From assembly GCA_949358305.1 (NCBI GenBank), contig OX442320.1, forward strand, positions 7,892,259 to 7,952,258: a stretch of 60,000 nucleotides of DNA. The letters run 5' to 3'. Each line of letters begins with the position of its first letter. Positions within the stretch are counted from its first letter, which is position 1. The notes beneath the pieces are model-generated. The model was not told the origin of the DNA. It searched no databases and saw nothing but the letters and a program-made list of their open reading frames with translations. Shown here piece after piece: positions 1 to 11,340 of this stretch. The stretch is from Strigamia acuminata. Its lineage: Eukaryota; Arthropoda; Chilopoda; Geophilomorpha; Linotaeniidae. The position numbers and the translations under genes were made by a program.

Positions 1-1408
1 TTAAAAAAATTATCACGTTTTTGCAATTTTTTTAATGATAAATTTATGATTTTATTTTTTTTTTTTTAAATGAATTTTGTTATGAAAAATGTTCGTTGCT
101 TTCAGACCGCTGAGTGCTGTCTGGGGATATTAATATATTTTTTATTTTCAGTGAAAAAGTGATTATAGATTGAGAAAAGGTTTTTTTTTTTTTGTTGTTA
201 TTATTATTAATTTTGATTGATTTTTTTATTTATTATTTTTTGTTGAATTTTGATAAAGTATTAGACTAAAACTTTTATTTCAGTTTGGAAAAAAAAGGAA
301 ATTGTAAAGAGACGATGCGGTTGAATCAATTTTGGTAATGTATGACATGTCAAGTTCATGTTTGAACCAATAACTATGAATTATGACATGTGATTACCTG
401 TAAATTAGAGTAAAAATATGACGTTTTAGTTAGTTTCGGAAATTATATGCATCTTAGTTCTATAAGTATATAAATAATAGGCGTATTACGTTGAAATTTA
501 CTGTAAAGAATAATAAATTATTATTACATTTATATATTATTTTTATAATTATCCCTAATAAAAAAAAAATTAAAAAAAGAAAACGGTAGACGCGTGTTGT
601 CGTCATGGAAACGTAGTCTGCGACGCTTTTAGGATGATGAAGTTTTCTCTAAAAAATGTTTTTAGATAAAATATGCAAATAAATTGATTATAGATAACGA
701 AATATCTTCAAAAATGAGTGGGTAAAAATCGGGATAAATTATTAATTGCATTAAATTTGAATAATCTTAAACAGTTTTTTGAAATAAAAACATAAAAATT
801 AATAATGGCGGCTGGCGGTTGCATGTGCGAGATGATTTCTTTTGAAGATATTTAGTATTCGTACATAGGAAACCGTAGTTCGTAGTCAAAGGGTTAAATA
901 ATGTTTCTGTAGTGAATTGCTGGTTCCTGGTTTGGATGTGAATGTGTCATTGTGTCGAGTCTTTTAATTTAATAACAGAATTTTTGAGTAAGTGAAAGAA
1001 AAATGAGGAAAAAAACAAAAAATTCTGATACATTTAGTGTGAATGCTTATTTTAGAAACTTTGTGGTTGGTATTTTGTTAGTTGAAAGTTGTAGTTAATC
1101 TATTTCCCTTTCTTTATAGTCATTGTAAATGGATTTAGATGAGAAATTAGTTGGAAAAGGAAAAAAAATTGTTCACATCTGAATGATTAATTAATTAAGT
1201 TTGCTGTGGCGGGAAGGAAGGGAAAACTGCGAATGTTGTTGTACGGAATAATTTTAATTGGAATATGAATTGGCGAATTAGATTTTATAATTCAGATGTG
1301 ACTCTTTTTTTTGCGTAATTAGAAAGTTAAGTTGTTAACTTTTTCGAACAAATTGGCGATGGAGAATGATTATATTTTATTAAACGCGTTTTTTTGTCTC
1401 TTTTCTAG
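1..1408 (+). other. AT-rich intronic sequence upstream of Rbp6 tail exons
   Basis: No open frame or recognisable exon is visible. The stretch holds poly-T and poly-A runs and short AT-rich simple sequence. Because musashi-type tail exons follow on the + strand and the RNA-binding domains are absent from the window, this is most likely part of a long Rbp6 intron. That placement is inferred, not seen. Confidence 0.5.
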
Positions 1409-1438
1409 ATTTGGTGTGGTCCCTGGGGCTTCAAGATA
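1409..1438 (+). CDS. Candidate 30-nt microexon of Rbp6
   Basis: Thirty bases lie between a strong acceptor (pyrimidine tract ending TTTTCTAG at 1401-1408) and a consensus donor (GTAAGTAT from 1439). The length is a multiple of three. If entered in phase 1, as the next coding exon needs, it stays open and adds 10 codons, roughly LVWSLGLQD plus the two split codons. I do not recognise these residues as conserved in the Musashi family. The call therefore rests on the splice signals and the phase match alone. It could be a cassette microexon or a decoy splice pair. Confidence 0.35.
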
Positions 1439-2683
1439 GTAAGTATACTTTTGATTAAATTAAAGTTCCAACACTCGCGAAACTTGCAAACACTTAGAAG
1501 TGCTTGGTAAGCTCGATAGATTTATCCTGCTGCCACGCGGTAATAAAAGGAGAAATCATCGAGCGTTTCGGGAGGTGCATTCGATTAATGGAAACTTTCT
1601 CCAGGTTTCTCGCGATAAATCTCAGTTTATTCTCCGAATCGAAACGAAAACAATCTAAAATTTAGCTGATACACACCTGGCGCACCAACGCGTGCATTTT
1701 ACATAATATTTTTAATTTTTAATGTTGTTGTTTTCTCTCTGAGTGTGTTTTACACGAAAAACGCATCTCGAGATGAGATGAAGCGCTAAAAATGAGTCTT
1801 GTTTTAATATGGATTGACGGGTTTGATCTCTTAAGCTTATTTCTAGTTAGAAATATAGACTGGAAATTGAATTGATGCTGAAGAAAATTAATAGTATTAA
1901 CAAAGTGCCTGAGAATGTTTTCGTGGCGATTTTTCTTGAGCTCGGATTTCCATTAATGTAATTATGTTACAAAGCATGACAATGCGTTTTAGTGCGTAAT
2001 TTTTTTGTGGGGGGAAAATGACCCGAAAGAGTATATTGGAGAACGGATGATGTGGTAGGGTCAACGTGTGTAATCCGAGTGGATACTAGCAAGGGACTTA
2101 GTCCACTCGACTTGGTTGGCTTCACTTTATCATGTCTCGTGCTCTCATTTTGGGCGGGTGTCATCATCAGTCATGGTTTATGAATGATGGCCACTGGCGC
2201 GCACACAGATAAATTTCATTTATTAACTCGCTAAAAAGACACTTTGCTCTTAGAATATTTTTTTAAACAAATTTTTTTTAATGGTGTGAATATTAAAAAA
2301 TAACGATGTGTTTGCTGATTGTATTCGGGGGAATATTATCTAGTCATTTTCTTTTTCATTTTAAATTTTAATTGCATAATTTTGTGGTTAAATTTGAGTT
2401 GATTAATTTAATAGATAGGAAAAGTTTGAAAGGGGAGATTCAATCTGATTTTAAAGTTTGAGAATAATGAGGCAATTTTTGAAGGGAAATTAACAAAAAA
2501 AAATAATTATTTAAAGACACTTTTGAAGCGTCAACTCGTCTAGCTTTAATATTTATATTGCGCTTTGTTTGGCTCGATAACGAAATCAAGATCACATGGT
2601 TGATGTTTAATTTAAGTGGCTGTGTTCTTTGTGAACATGTCGGTTTGGTTGGTTAAGAGCGTTTCGCTTCGTGATTCTGTTGG

Positions 2684-3060
2684 AGGCCCGGGTAGTCTAA
2701 TTGGTAGAGCAGCTACCCATAAATATAAGCAGTTGCTTAGGGGCCCCCATCCATCGATTTAAATCGTGACGCGCGATTTTTGAAATCTTCCATTGTTTTT
2801 GGGGCTGTGACTAAGTGGGAAAATTTTTTTATTAGTGGAAACGCGAACTCCTGGTTCCCCTCTATACCCCATATTTCTGCGTAACATAAATTCTGAAACA
2901 CCCTGTCCATAGATGGGTCGCCGTTACAAATAAATACATACATGTATGTAAAGAGATATAAAAAGTGTGTGCTTGGGGGCCCCACAATAGATGGAGTTGA
3001 CGGAGTTCGATACGATTCGTTTTTTGGGGGCAGGAGGTAGACCATGAATACAAAATGGGT
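2684..3060. repeat. Possible decayed transposable element with tRNA-like head
   Basis: This GC-richer island in an AT-rich intron begins with a segment resembling the D-arm and A box of a tRNA (GGTAGTCTAATTGGTAGAGC at 2691-2710). It later holds paired GGGGCCCCC and GGGGGCCCC blocks near 2741 and 2977. No clean B box (GGTTCGAATCC) is present, so it is not a tRNA gene. A tRNA-derived SINE fragment or another decayed element is possible. Two overlapping minus-strand open frames cover it but resemble no family I know. Confidence 0.3.
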
Positions 3061-3158
3061 GTGGGGATTTGAATGGTGTGTTTCGTATTTCCATGTTTAC
3101 TCGGTGGTGTCGATGGAAAAATGTGATTTTGATTAAATTTTATTTTGTTTATTTTCAG

Positions 3159-3227
3159 CTGGTTTCCCTGCTTACGGCTATGGCAGAGGATACACGGGCT
3201 ACCCTGGGTTTGGCTACCCGTTCCCAG
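3159..3227 (+). CDS. Rbp6: Rbp6 (Musashi homologue) C-terminal tail exon, Gly/Tyr-rich
   Basis: This 69-bp exon runs from the acceptor TTTATTTTCAG (ending 3158) to a donor GTACGA (3228). Entered with one base pending, it encodes GFPAYGYGRGYTGYPGFGYP and then FP, and leaves in the same phase. The Gly/Tyr/Pro/Phe repeats are typical of the low-complexity tail that follows the two RNA recognition motifs of insect Musashi/Rbp6 proteins, which bind UAG-containing mRNAs to control translation. The reading frame joins cleanly to the next exon at 7834, which begins with a similar GFPGYGY motif. Gene identity is fixed by the downstream signature ending, not by this exon alone. The donor is weaker than the others in the gene, and the frame stays open for 28 codons past it. 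Confidence 0.8.
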
Positions 3228-3313
3228 GTACGAACTTAAATATGCAGCAAGTCTGCCTCCCATATCCACTCGACCACCTTAGTGTATATAACATGCATGC
3301 CCTGCAGCTGTAA
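3228..3313 (+). CDS. Possible retained-intron extension giving an alternative Rbp6 C terminus
   Basis: If the 3228 donor is not used, the exon frame continues for 28 more codons (starting GTNLNMQQVCLPYPLD, ending NMHALQL) to a TAA at 3311-3313. The segment is clearly richer in G and C than the surrounding intron, which hints at constraint. An open run of this length is not rare by chance, so this is only a candidate alternative ending. Confidence 0.25.
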
Positions 3314-6300
3314 AAATGGAGTCAGGAGTTGAGGTGTCAGTGTTTTCAGGGCATATTACAAATATTATTAATGCTCAAGAGGCTGTCACGTGTTCTTGTC
3401 ATTCGATTTCCTCTTTTAATCACCCCCGTCCATCTTTTTGAGTTTATTTATTGTTTTATTTGTTTTCTATTATTTTTTTATTCCAGATTATTTTTTTACA
3501 TAAAAATAATAATTTTTATTATTAACTAGTGCAATTCTGTTAGTTAAAACGTTTTTTTTTTATTAATTTATTTTTATTTATATATATATTTGTATGTATA
3601 CATATAGATATATATATATATTGGTTATATTGGTTTTACAACTCATAGATGAATCTCTGTATTAAAGTTATTTATTTAAAGGTGTGTTTATCACCTATGG
3701 GTTGTTAAACGCAATCTGATAGGTGGGGTACCTTTTTGAAGGGGAATTTAGTCACTTAGGAACCACTTAAAGGAGATTTAGTTTTTGTTTTGTTTATTAT
3801 TTTGTTTTTTAAATTTAATTTTTAAGGCCAAAAATTCGTTTTTATTTTAATTTTATTTTTCTGAAATCTAACAAAATATTTATAACTCCATTTTTACAAT
3901 TCTTGATGTGTCCATGTAACAGGCATAGCAGTAGTCGAGTCTCTTAGGCCGTGGTAGGTGACTACTTCCTAGATGTAGAAAACACTCGGAAGTCCTTCAA
4001 TGTCTTTTTGAAAAAAAATTAAATTTCTGCTTGTTTTTAATTTAAAAAAAAATAATAAGATAAAAGATTTATCAGTATTGATGTTTTTATTCAACGATCA
4101 ATCGGTCAGTGTTGGATTTCTATCTTTCAACGTCATCCGTAAACGTGAATATCAATAATCGTTGTTGTAATTTATGGGAAAAAATATTAATGAAAGAAAT
4201 AATGATTTTAAAAAAATATCAAGTGTAAAAAAAAAAATAATAATAATATATTTTTTTTTTAATATATTATTTCTTATAAGAATTTTTTTATTATTATTAT
4301 TATTATTATTGTGTTTTGAATCGTCGAATTATTTTTTCAAGTGGTGAAGAGAGACATTTAAAAAAAATACAATTATTATTATTAATTATTCTTATTAAAT
4401 AAATTATTAAATGTGAAAAAAAAATGTAAAATTTTTTTTTTTATTTGGGCATTTAGTGTTTGATTATTTTTTTTTATTAGATTATATCATACATATGTAG
4501 TTGGTAGTTTACAATACGCACAATCATGACAGAACACGACACTACACTGTCGAGGATAGGAAATAATTGTCATCTAAATTGATGAATTAGGCAAATGCTG
4601 AGCCTCGAACACAATTAAGTTATTTTTTCTACAATAACTAGTTCCAGTGGAGGCGCAGCATTTCGAAATGTCAAAATTTTAGTTTAATTTTTAGCTCCAT
4701 TTCCATAAACCATATCACAAAGACAAATTGTTAGTTGACTAATCTCTAATTAACTAACCAATTCCTGTTGACATGAATTTATTAGTGCATTTGGGAGTAA
4801 TTTTTCTGTCTCTCTTCTAGGTGTAGTGAATAATTTGCTAACCAAAGTGTATTTTTTATACAAGTAGGTAGTAATTAGTAGTAATCAGTAGAGAAGTTGT
4901 TGATCCCCTTTTTGTGCATGTTGTTTCCATCACTCAAATTCTCTTTCAGGTTGTTGGAAAGTGCTATAAGTAGTTGGTAGTAGATTGTAGTGAAAAACTG
5001 ACAGATAACTAGACAAGTAGCTGACTAACTGACGCCCATTTGTTGATAAGTTGATCTCTTTAGGTGATCAAAGGGCTAAAATCTCCCTTTTTTTTATTTT
5101 TTTATTTTTTTTTGCCTTTTATACTGAAATAACTTGACTGCTATGCTGTGTTACATGTTCACAAATGAGTGTTTCTATCATTTAGTAGTGGACTAGTTGT
5201 TAGTGAGTAGTTTAGTCGTAGAAATCAAAAGGGTTACTTACTGTTTCTAGGAAATAACCAATGACAAAAGTAGCAGTTGATCATTTTTATTTATTTGTTC
5301 TATTTTTCTTGGCGTTGGGACTTTTCCTTGCTCTATTTTAGGATGCTTGTTTATACTAGATTCGACATTAACAAAGGGAGAAAGAATAATAAATAATAAG
5401 AAAAAATGTTTCCTATATATTTTTTGATTATTATTTTTATAATTTCTTTCCTCTTTATTATTATAAGAAACTTTGCTGCTACTGTTTTGTGCTGATAGTT
5501 TATTTTTCTTTCTTTATTATTTTTTGAGCATGATGAGATTGTGTGTTGTTGTCTAGCTTTTATTTGGCACGTTTGCTGAGAGAACAAAAGATTTGTTTTC
5601 TTATATAACCAACTTCCCATAATTCCCTCGACCCGGGGCATTTATCTATTATTGATATTTGCTTTCGACACCTTTAACCTCTTCATTTTTTTTTTATAAT
5701 TCCCAACTTTCCTCCATTTTTTTTTTTTTTTTTTTTTTTTGTGATTTTTTTTAAGTCGCTGGTTGAGTGCTACTGCCATGTATATTTTGCGTAAGTATCT
5801 TATTCTTATTGAGTGACTGATTTTCTTTTTTCCGATTTTTTCCGTGTTAAGAAAAAGGTGTTTTCGGTTTTTTTTGTTTTTTTTTTATAATAGAATTTTT
5901 TTTATTTTAAAATTAATAGATAAATTAAACCTAAGCCAACTTTTTCTATTAAAATTGACGTATTTTTCTTTATTTATTTAAATTTCTAGATCGGTAAATA
6001 TGAATTGATGATAGATGTGTGGTTGAGGATTTTTGTTTTTATTATTTTTTTCCATTTCTGATGCATGTGAACATTGTTGTGCTTCTTAATAGGCTTAAGT
6101 TTTGATTTAATGATGGATATTCCTTGCTTCTGGAGCTTCCATTGAGTATTAGTTGAATTTATTTGATTCCCGTCTTGAATCGATGGTAGTACGTGGGAAT
6201 ATTTAGACTTTAGGCTCTGATTTCTAACTGTTGAATTGAAGAAATTAAAAATCAATTCTCTTCTTGTTGTTGTTGTGGTTGTTGATGTTGTTGTTGTTGT

Positions 6301-7833
6301 TTTTCTTCATTTTATTCTATGCATTTCTGCCGCAATGAGCATGATTAGGTATTGGTCTAAATCTATGATTTGTTAGAATTAATTTAATTAACTACTTTTT
6401 GTTTTGTTTTGTGGTACTTTATTAATATTTGCTTGTTTTATTATGATTAGTGACAACGGCACAACGCTGGCTTTTTTGATTAATAGGAAAAATTTAAGAA
6501 GGGTTGAATTTTTTTTTCGTTGAAAAAAAAAATGCGACAGGCCCTTTTTTTATTTTCTTTGAACACTCAAAGTATGAATTCAAGTTTTGGTAGTTTTTAG
6601 ACGAAAAAGAATTAGTTTTGCTAACTGGAGACTTAATTTTTTCAGCAAAATCGCGTCTTTTGTGAGGCGCATAAATCATAAAATGATTGATTCTTCTGGG
6701 CCACGTGCTACCAAGGTTGTTGAGACCCATATTAGGAACAGGTAAAATCGTTAGATGATTGTTAGAAACAACCTTATCACGTATAGCTTCGAAAAAATAG
6801 TAGACTACTTTTGTTCTTTAGAACTATTTTTTCCGTTCGTTTTTAGACCATTTTTATAGTTCTACTCTTTAACTTTTTTCTTTTATTTATTTTTTTATGT
6901 TTGCACATCTTTTTTATTTTTCTTCTTTTTTTTAAATGTTGTGTTCAAAGAATCGAAAAAAATGGGCTGGTCGTGTTGATATTTTGATTTTATTATCACA
7001 TGGCGCACACTTTTCTCTCACCTTCATCTTTATTTCGGAGTCCTAAGGGTTTTGTGTGTGTTTTTTGTCTGCGAATGTCGTATGCAAATCTGTCTTATGT
7101 TTTAAACGTTTACAAATAAAACGTAAAATGTTTTCTGTGGGTTTGGAATCATTCAGAAATATTTGAATTTAATCAATGTTTATTAAAATTGTTAGTTTCT
7201 AACATATTTTGTGCATAAAAAGCATAAATCAATGGGAATTCATTCTTATTCTAGCTGAAGTAGTAAAAGCCATGCAGAGGCTTAAATAGTCATGAACCTA
7301 TGGCGCTTCTGAGAACTAGGAGCGCCGTAAGTGCTCCTTTAACTCGATTGGGTGATAATTAAGAGTGATGCTAGTTTAGATCTCACTTTAATTTCTCTTT
7401 GTTTTAAATAATTGATTGAATATTTAGTTAGGTGAGCTAGTTTTTTTACGATAGAATAAAATAAAATGTTAAAATGTTAGAATGAAATAGAATAGGATGA
7501 AATAGGAGATGAATTATTCGAATGTTTAAAAATCACGAGGGAAAGGAAAGCAGCAGACATTTTATGTATTTGAGTTAGCAATAATTCCCCACAGTCTAGT
7601 AAATTTGCCATCGTTTTCTATAAATCAAGTGAAATTAATATGAATTGATAACCTTAGGAGATTTGCCTACACATTGAGCCAACATGTAGTCAACCCTTTA
7701 GGACTCGCGAACAAACATTACTCCCATTCCTTCCTCTCTTTCTTTGTTTCACCCATAAACTTGCGTAGTGAAGTGAAATGAGCATTTAAAAGAAAAATGC
7801 GTACAACTGTAGCTTTGTGTGATTCGCACTCAG
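3314..7833 (+). other. Rbp6 intron, low complexity
   Basis: About 4.5 kb of AT-rich intron. It contains a TATATA tract near 3580-3620, (ATT)n runs near 4290, long poly-T at about 5720-5740, and a (TTG)n tract near 6265-6300. Short open frames here are low-complexity by-products. No exon with good borders and a plausible coding frame was found. Confidence 0.6.
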
Positions 7834-8034
7834 GGTTCCCTGGGTATGGCTACTTCCCGTCCCCAGCAGGGGGCGAGAGACACACCTCCGCTTACTATGC
7901 CGACTACGTCCCTGCTCCCCCGACTAGTCACGTTGCAAACATCAGTGTTCAGCGGTCTGAGCCTTCACCTATGCCTGTGAATAACTCACCTATGCACAGA
8001 GAACAGTATACGCAACAGCGGGCAGCTGCTACAG
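7834..8034 (+). CDS. Rbp6: Rbp6 (Musashi homologue) C-terminal tail exon
   Basis: This 201-bp exon lies between an acceptor ending CACTCAG (7833) and a donor GTAAGA (8035). It enters and leaves in phase 1 and encodes 67 codons. It starts GFPGYGYFPSPAGG, passes through YADYVPAPPTSHVANISVQ, and ends near QYTQQRAAATG. The mix of aromatic, Pro and Ser/Gln residues matches the disordered tail of insect Rbp6. Base composition is far richer in G and C than the flanking introns. In this family the tail contributes to protein interactions and granule formation rather than RNA binding, which the N-terminal RRMs (outside this window) perform. There are no frameshifts or stops. Confidence 0.88.
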
Positions 8035-9257
8035 GTAAGAAAGGAAGAAGAGTATAAACGAAACAGTCTGCCTCTGCCCTGCCCAATATCAGATCAAATC
8101 AAAGTCAGTCGGTGTTGTTTGCATTTCTTACTTTCGTTTCTAGTTCTCTTTCTATTTCTTATTAATTATTATTATCATTCGTTATGGTAGTGGTGCTTGC
8201 TTTTTGTTTTTTCGGTTTTATTTGTTTTGTTTTGTTTTTGTGATCATTTCTTTTGTTTTCCATTCGTGTTTGTTGTGTCTGTTTTCGTGGATAAATCGAA
8301 TCGAGTCCATAAATAATGGAGGTAGTTATCCGGGTGCCATTTTGAGTTTAGGTCTCGTTATGAAATGGCAAACGTTGCTCTGTAAGAGAAACGTGCAGCG
8401 GATCGTGTAATGCGATAAAGTCGTTGCTTCAATTATTTATTGATTAATGTTAGTGAGAGAAGAGAAAGGGAGGGCAACGAGCGAGAGAGAGAAAGCGAAA
8501 TGCCGGCGTTGTGTGTCGTAATAGTGACAGGCTTTTTTTTTTCTTTTTTTTTTCTTCTTTTTTTTATTATTAAATAGTAAAACATTGGTTTTTTTTTTTT
8601 TTTAAGTTTTAATTTTTTTAACTTTTTGCCGGGATTTGATTTATTGACATTTTTAAATGTGTTGGTGTTATGTTATTCGGTTTTTATTTTGTTTGATTTT
8701 TTATTCGAGGGCATTAGATTTCCATTATTCTTGGTTTCAGTTTTTTTTTTTTTTTTTTTTTTATATATATTGGATGGGAAAATGAATTGTTGTAGTTGAA
8801 GACGAGGAAAAAAGTAATTAGTGGAGACGTTTTCTCCATTGGACGAGTAAATTGCATTGTGGAAAAGTGATAAGACTTTGTGTGTGCAGTTCCTTTCTGG
8901 ACATTAGCATAATGCAGGGAGATTCGGTTCCACCTTGACACTGCTGGTTTCTTCGAGTGCATTTGGGCAGTGATTTTTCTTTTTATAAATAGAAGTTTTA
9001 AAATTTTGCATATAACAGATTACTTTTATTTTTTTTTAAAAAAAAAAAACAACATTTATTTAGTTTAATCCCCTTTATGATGATGAATGTTTGAATTATA
9101 AAATAGTAGTTTGAATGTAAAGTGAAGATTTTTTTTTTATTTAATTTTTTTTATATTTTTTTTTACAATTGAAGTGAAAATGTTGAAATTGTTTGTTTTG
9201 TTGATTAGTCGTAACCGAATCTAATTTCCGTTTTTTTAATTTCTTGTAATTTGACAG
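8035..9257 (+). other. Rbp6 intron
   Basis: AT-rich intron with poly-T runs at about 8530-8605 and 8740-8762 and a purine-rich GAGAGA patch near 8455-8500. Nothing coding is recognised. Confidence 0.6.
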
Positions 9258-9326
9258 TTGAGCTCACCAACGGGCAGTTGACTCCTAACAGCAACACACC
9301 ACATCTATTAACCCAGGCCCTGTCAG
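9258..9326 (+). CDS. Rbp6: Rbp6 (Musashi homologue) C-terminal tail exon
   Basis: This 69-bp exon runs from acceptor AATTTGACAG (9257) to donor GTAAAT (9327), phase 1 in and phase 1 out. It encodes (V)ELTNGQLTPNSNTPHLLT and then QALS. The NSNTPH..LLTQAL block is one I associate with insect Rbp6 proteins. Because its length is divisible by three, skipping it would keep the frame. No stop or frameshift is present, and it is too short to be seen without the splice logic. Confidence 0.82.
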
Positions 9327-10622
9327 GTAAATATATAAAAAAATTCATCACAACTTCCTGTTTTCAGCTTATTTCGACGTTTTTTGTCCTAACGATACAG
9401 ACAAAATAGTTTGTCAACTTGTTATTGAAACAAGCCACGCATCAATTGTTCTCTCTGGAGTCATTAGAAATTTTTCTTTTTTGTCTCTGCCTTAAAATCC
9501 CAGTGGCCGTTACATTTGTTGACTGAAATCTTTTTCTGTTTACTTGAGCGGGAAAAGAGAAGAGTTCAGCGGTAAATTAATTTCCGCTCGACGGTGCAAA
9601 GAATTCATTCTTCTGTCATACAATTTAATTGCGTCGCGATCCAATTTTTCCTTCACACTTGTTTACTGGAAACCAATTGCAGTATTTAGGCTTAGTTTCT
9701 GCGCAGGCGCGGAAGGATGATGGAATTTGCACAATTTGTGCGCCCAAAAATTTTTTTTTTATTATTTTTTTATTTATTTCGCGTAATTGGAGTAGTTGTT
9801 GTTGTTGTTGGTGTCACCAGGGCAGCGCCACGTCTCGGATTGCGGCGGGGGAAATTGATGGAGTTGTCCGAGGTGGATGAGGGAAAACGATGTTGGGGTG
9901 GCGTTTCCCTGGTGATGAATTCCATCGTCCACGCTCACTAATTCCAATCGTGCGAACCGAGAGAGGCAAGTGAGGTGTGGCTCGGATGCTTTCATGATAC
10001 GCGACAAACACAATCGCTGATCTCTGACCTCGTACGTCACGACGGATGAGGATGGAAGTACGTTGCTATGGTTACATTGGTTAGATGAAGAAGAAGAAGA
10101 GGACGACAGGTTTGGTGATTGGCCAAACAGGGAGTTGGGTGGGCAATAAATGCAGCCGAAGTTGACAGAACGGCTAAGGAGCGCCGTATTTTTTTTTTTT
10201 TTTTTTTTTTTAGACGTGTTTACAATTAAATGCGTTTGTTGGGCTTTAAGTAGTGAGTGAAATGGATGTGCGGAAAGGAAATTTGCGTTGAAATAGGTGT
10301 AAAATTGAGGTGGCAAAGTAGCCAATAAAAATTCCATCTTGCACCGTTTTCCGACTGACACGCCAAGATGGATGGCGACTAGTTATTTCGTGTAGAGTTA
10401 TGCACTCAGTTCTGCCTAATGCCGAAGAGTCGTGCGCGCAAAATGACTCGCGAGTGAGCAGGAACCCAAAATAAAGAAAAAATAAAAAAAAATTATTATT
10501 ATTATTCGACAATAAGAATTTGTTTTTTGAGAGTTTGAATAAATTTGTAATGACAGTATAGTTTGTGGCGCGAAATTTAATTTACTTTTTTTGTTTATTT
10601 TCTCTTATTGGTGTATATCAAG
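9327..10622 (+). other. Rbp6 intron
   Basis: The middle part (about 9600-10450) is less AT-rich than other introns here. It carries overlapping open frames on both strands, for example 9774-10361 minus, that read as simple-sequence runs such as poly-Ser, poly-Asn and poly-Lys. I see no protein family in them. A poly-T of about 22 bases lies at 10190-10211. Confidence 0.5.
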
Positions 10623-10816
10623 TGGTGAACAATTACGGGCCTCAAGGGTTCGGGCCTCCCACCTCCCCCGCAAACAACCGGGCCTTCCCACCGGCCAATA
10701 GTCCCGGACCTATGGACGTGTATAACTCGAGCACTGATAATGTGGGCTACGTGCAGGCCACCAGCCCCCAACCGACGGGATTCCCAACTATTGTCAGCAG
10801 AGTGAATACATTCAAT
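10623..10816 (+). CDS. Rbp6: Rbp6 (Musashi homologue) penultimate coding exon
   Basis: The exon follows the acceptor TATATCAAG (ending 10622) in phase 1 and ends at a strong donor GTAAGT (10817) in phase 0. It encodes VVNNYGPQGFGPPTSPANN, then RAFPPANSPGPMDVYNSS, then DNVGYVQATSPQPTGFPT and IVSRVNTFN. The SPGPMD.Y and SPQP.GF blocks correspond to SPGPMADLYG and SPQPGSGFG in vertebrate Musashi tails, which supports the family call strongly. A second in-phase donor (GTGAAT at 10802) sits 15 bp earlier. Its use would drop VNTFN and give a junction reading SRGPLIAAAF, closer to what I expect for other insects. Confidence 0.9.
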
Positions 10817-10943
10817 GTAAGTTTGTTTTTAGGACAGTATGCCAATGTCATGTAAGTAGGATTAGTTTTTCTACAAGAAACTCATGTGAAACGCGGCCAA
10901 ATAACTAATTTGGTTAATGCTAACTTTGGTTTTTCGTCACTAG

Positions 10944-11002
10944 GGTCCCTTGATTGCTGCTGCTTTCACTAACGGTTATCATTGAACTCCAGCAAGTACA
11001 AG
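10944..11002 (+). CDS. Rbp6: Rbp6 terminal coding exon with Musashi signature ending
   Basis: After the acceptor CGTCACTAG (10943) the exon reads GPLIAAAFTNGYH and stops at TGA 10983-10985. Vertebrate Musashi-1 and -2 end in almost the same residues (GPLIATAFTNGYH), so this is the strongest identity marker in the gene. The exon continues 17 bases past the stop to a donor GTAAGA at 11003, giving an intron within the 3' UTR. That junction is too close to the stop to trigger the usual 50-nt nonsense-mediated decay rule. Entry is phase 0, matching both possible donors of the preceding exon. Confidence 0.92.
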
Positions 11003-11267
11003 GTAAGAGACATTTTTGTTTGCATTTAATTGAAATTGAAAAAGAAATGTTTTGTGGATAGAATTATTGGAAGTAGATTTGGTGTAATGTAGTTATGTAA
11101 ATTGGTGGTAGAAGCGCTGCAGTCGAATGATAGGTTTATATTGCTTTTTCTTTTCGACGGTATTACATTTCACATAAATATTCGAGTGGTATATTTGGTT
11201 CCTTTATGCTTCTCTTTGATAACCGAATTCCAAGTGGAAACTTGATATTTTCCACAATTCATTTCAG

Positions 11268-11340
11268 GATGGATCCACTCAGGGACGACTTTTCTAGCAG
11301 CTCCTGAGCACGGCCCCTTTTCTGGTTACCATCTTGCCAG
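11268..11340 (+). other. Start of the final Rbp6 exon (3' UTR, or alternative C terminus)
   Basis: The acceptor AATTCATTTCAG ends at 11267. In the main transcript this is 3' UTR. If the exon at 10944 is skipped, splicing from 10816 (or 10801) stays in phase and gives a different short ending, DGSTQGRLF, then TAG at 11295-11297. The exon has no visible donor, so it runs on into the long AT-rich tail. Confidence 0.6.

Noticed and set aside
2691-2760. tRNA gene
   Set aside because: An A-box-like stretch exists but there is no B box, no closed acceptor stem and no credible anticodon arm.
9774-10361. 195-codon minus-strand open frame inside the Rbp6 intron
   Set aside because: It is built of simple-sequence runs (Lys, Ser, Asn) on the strand opposite the gene and matches no domain I know.
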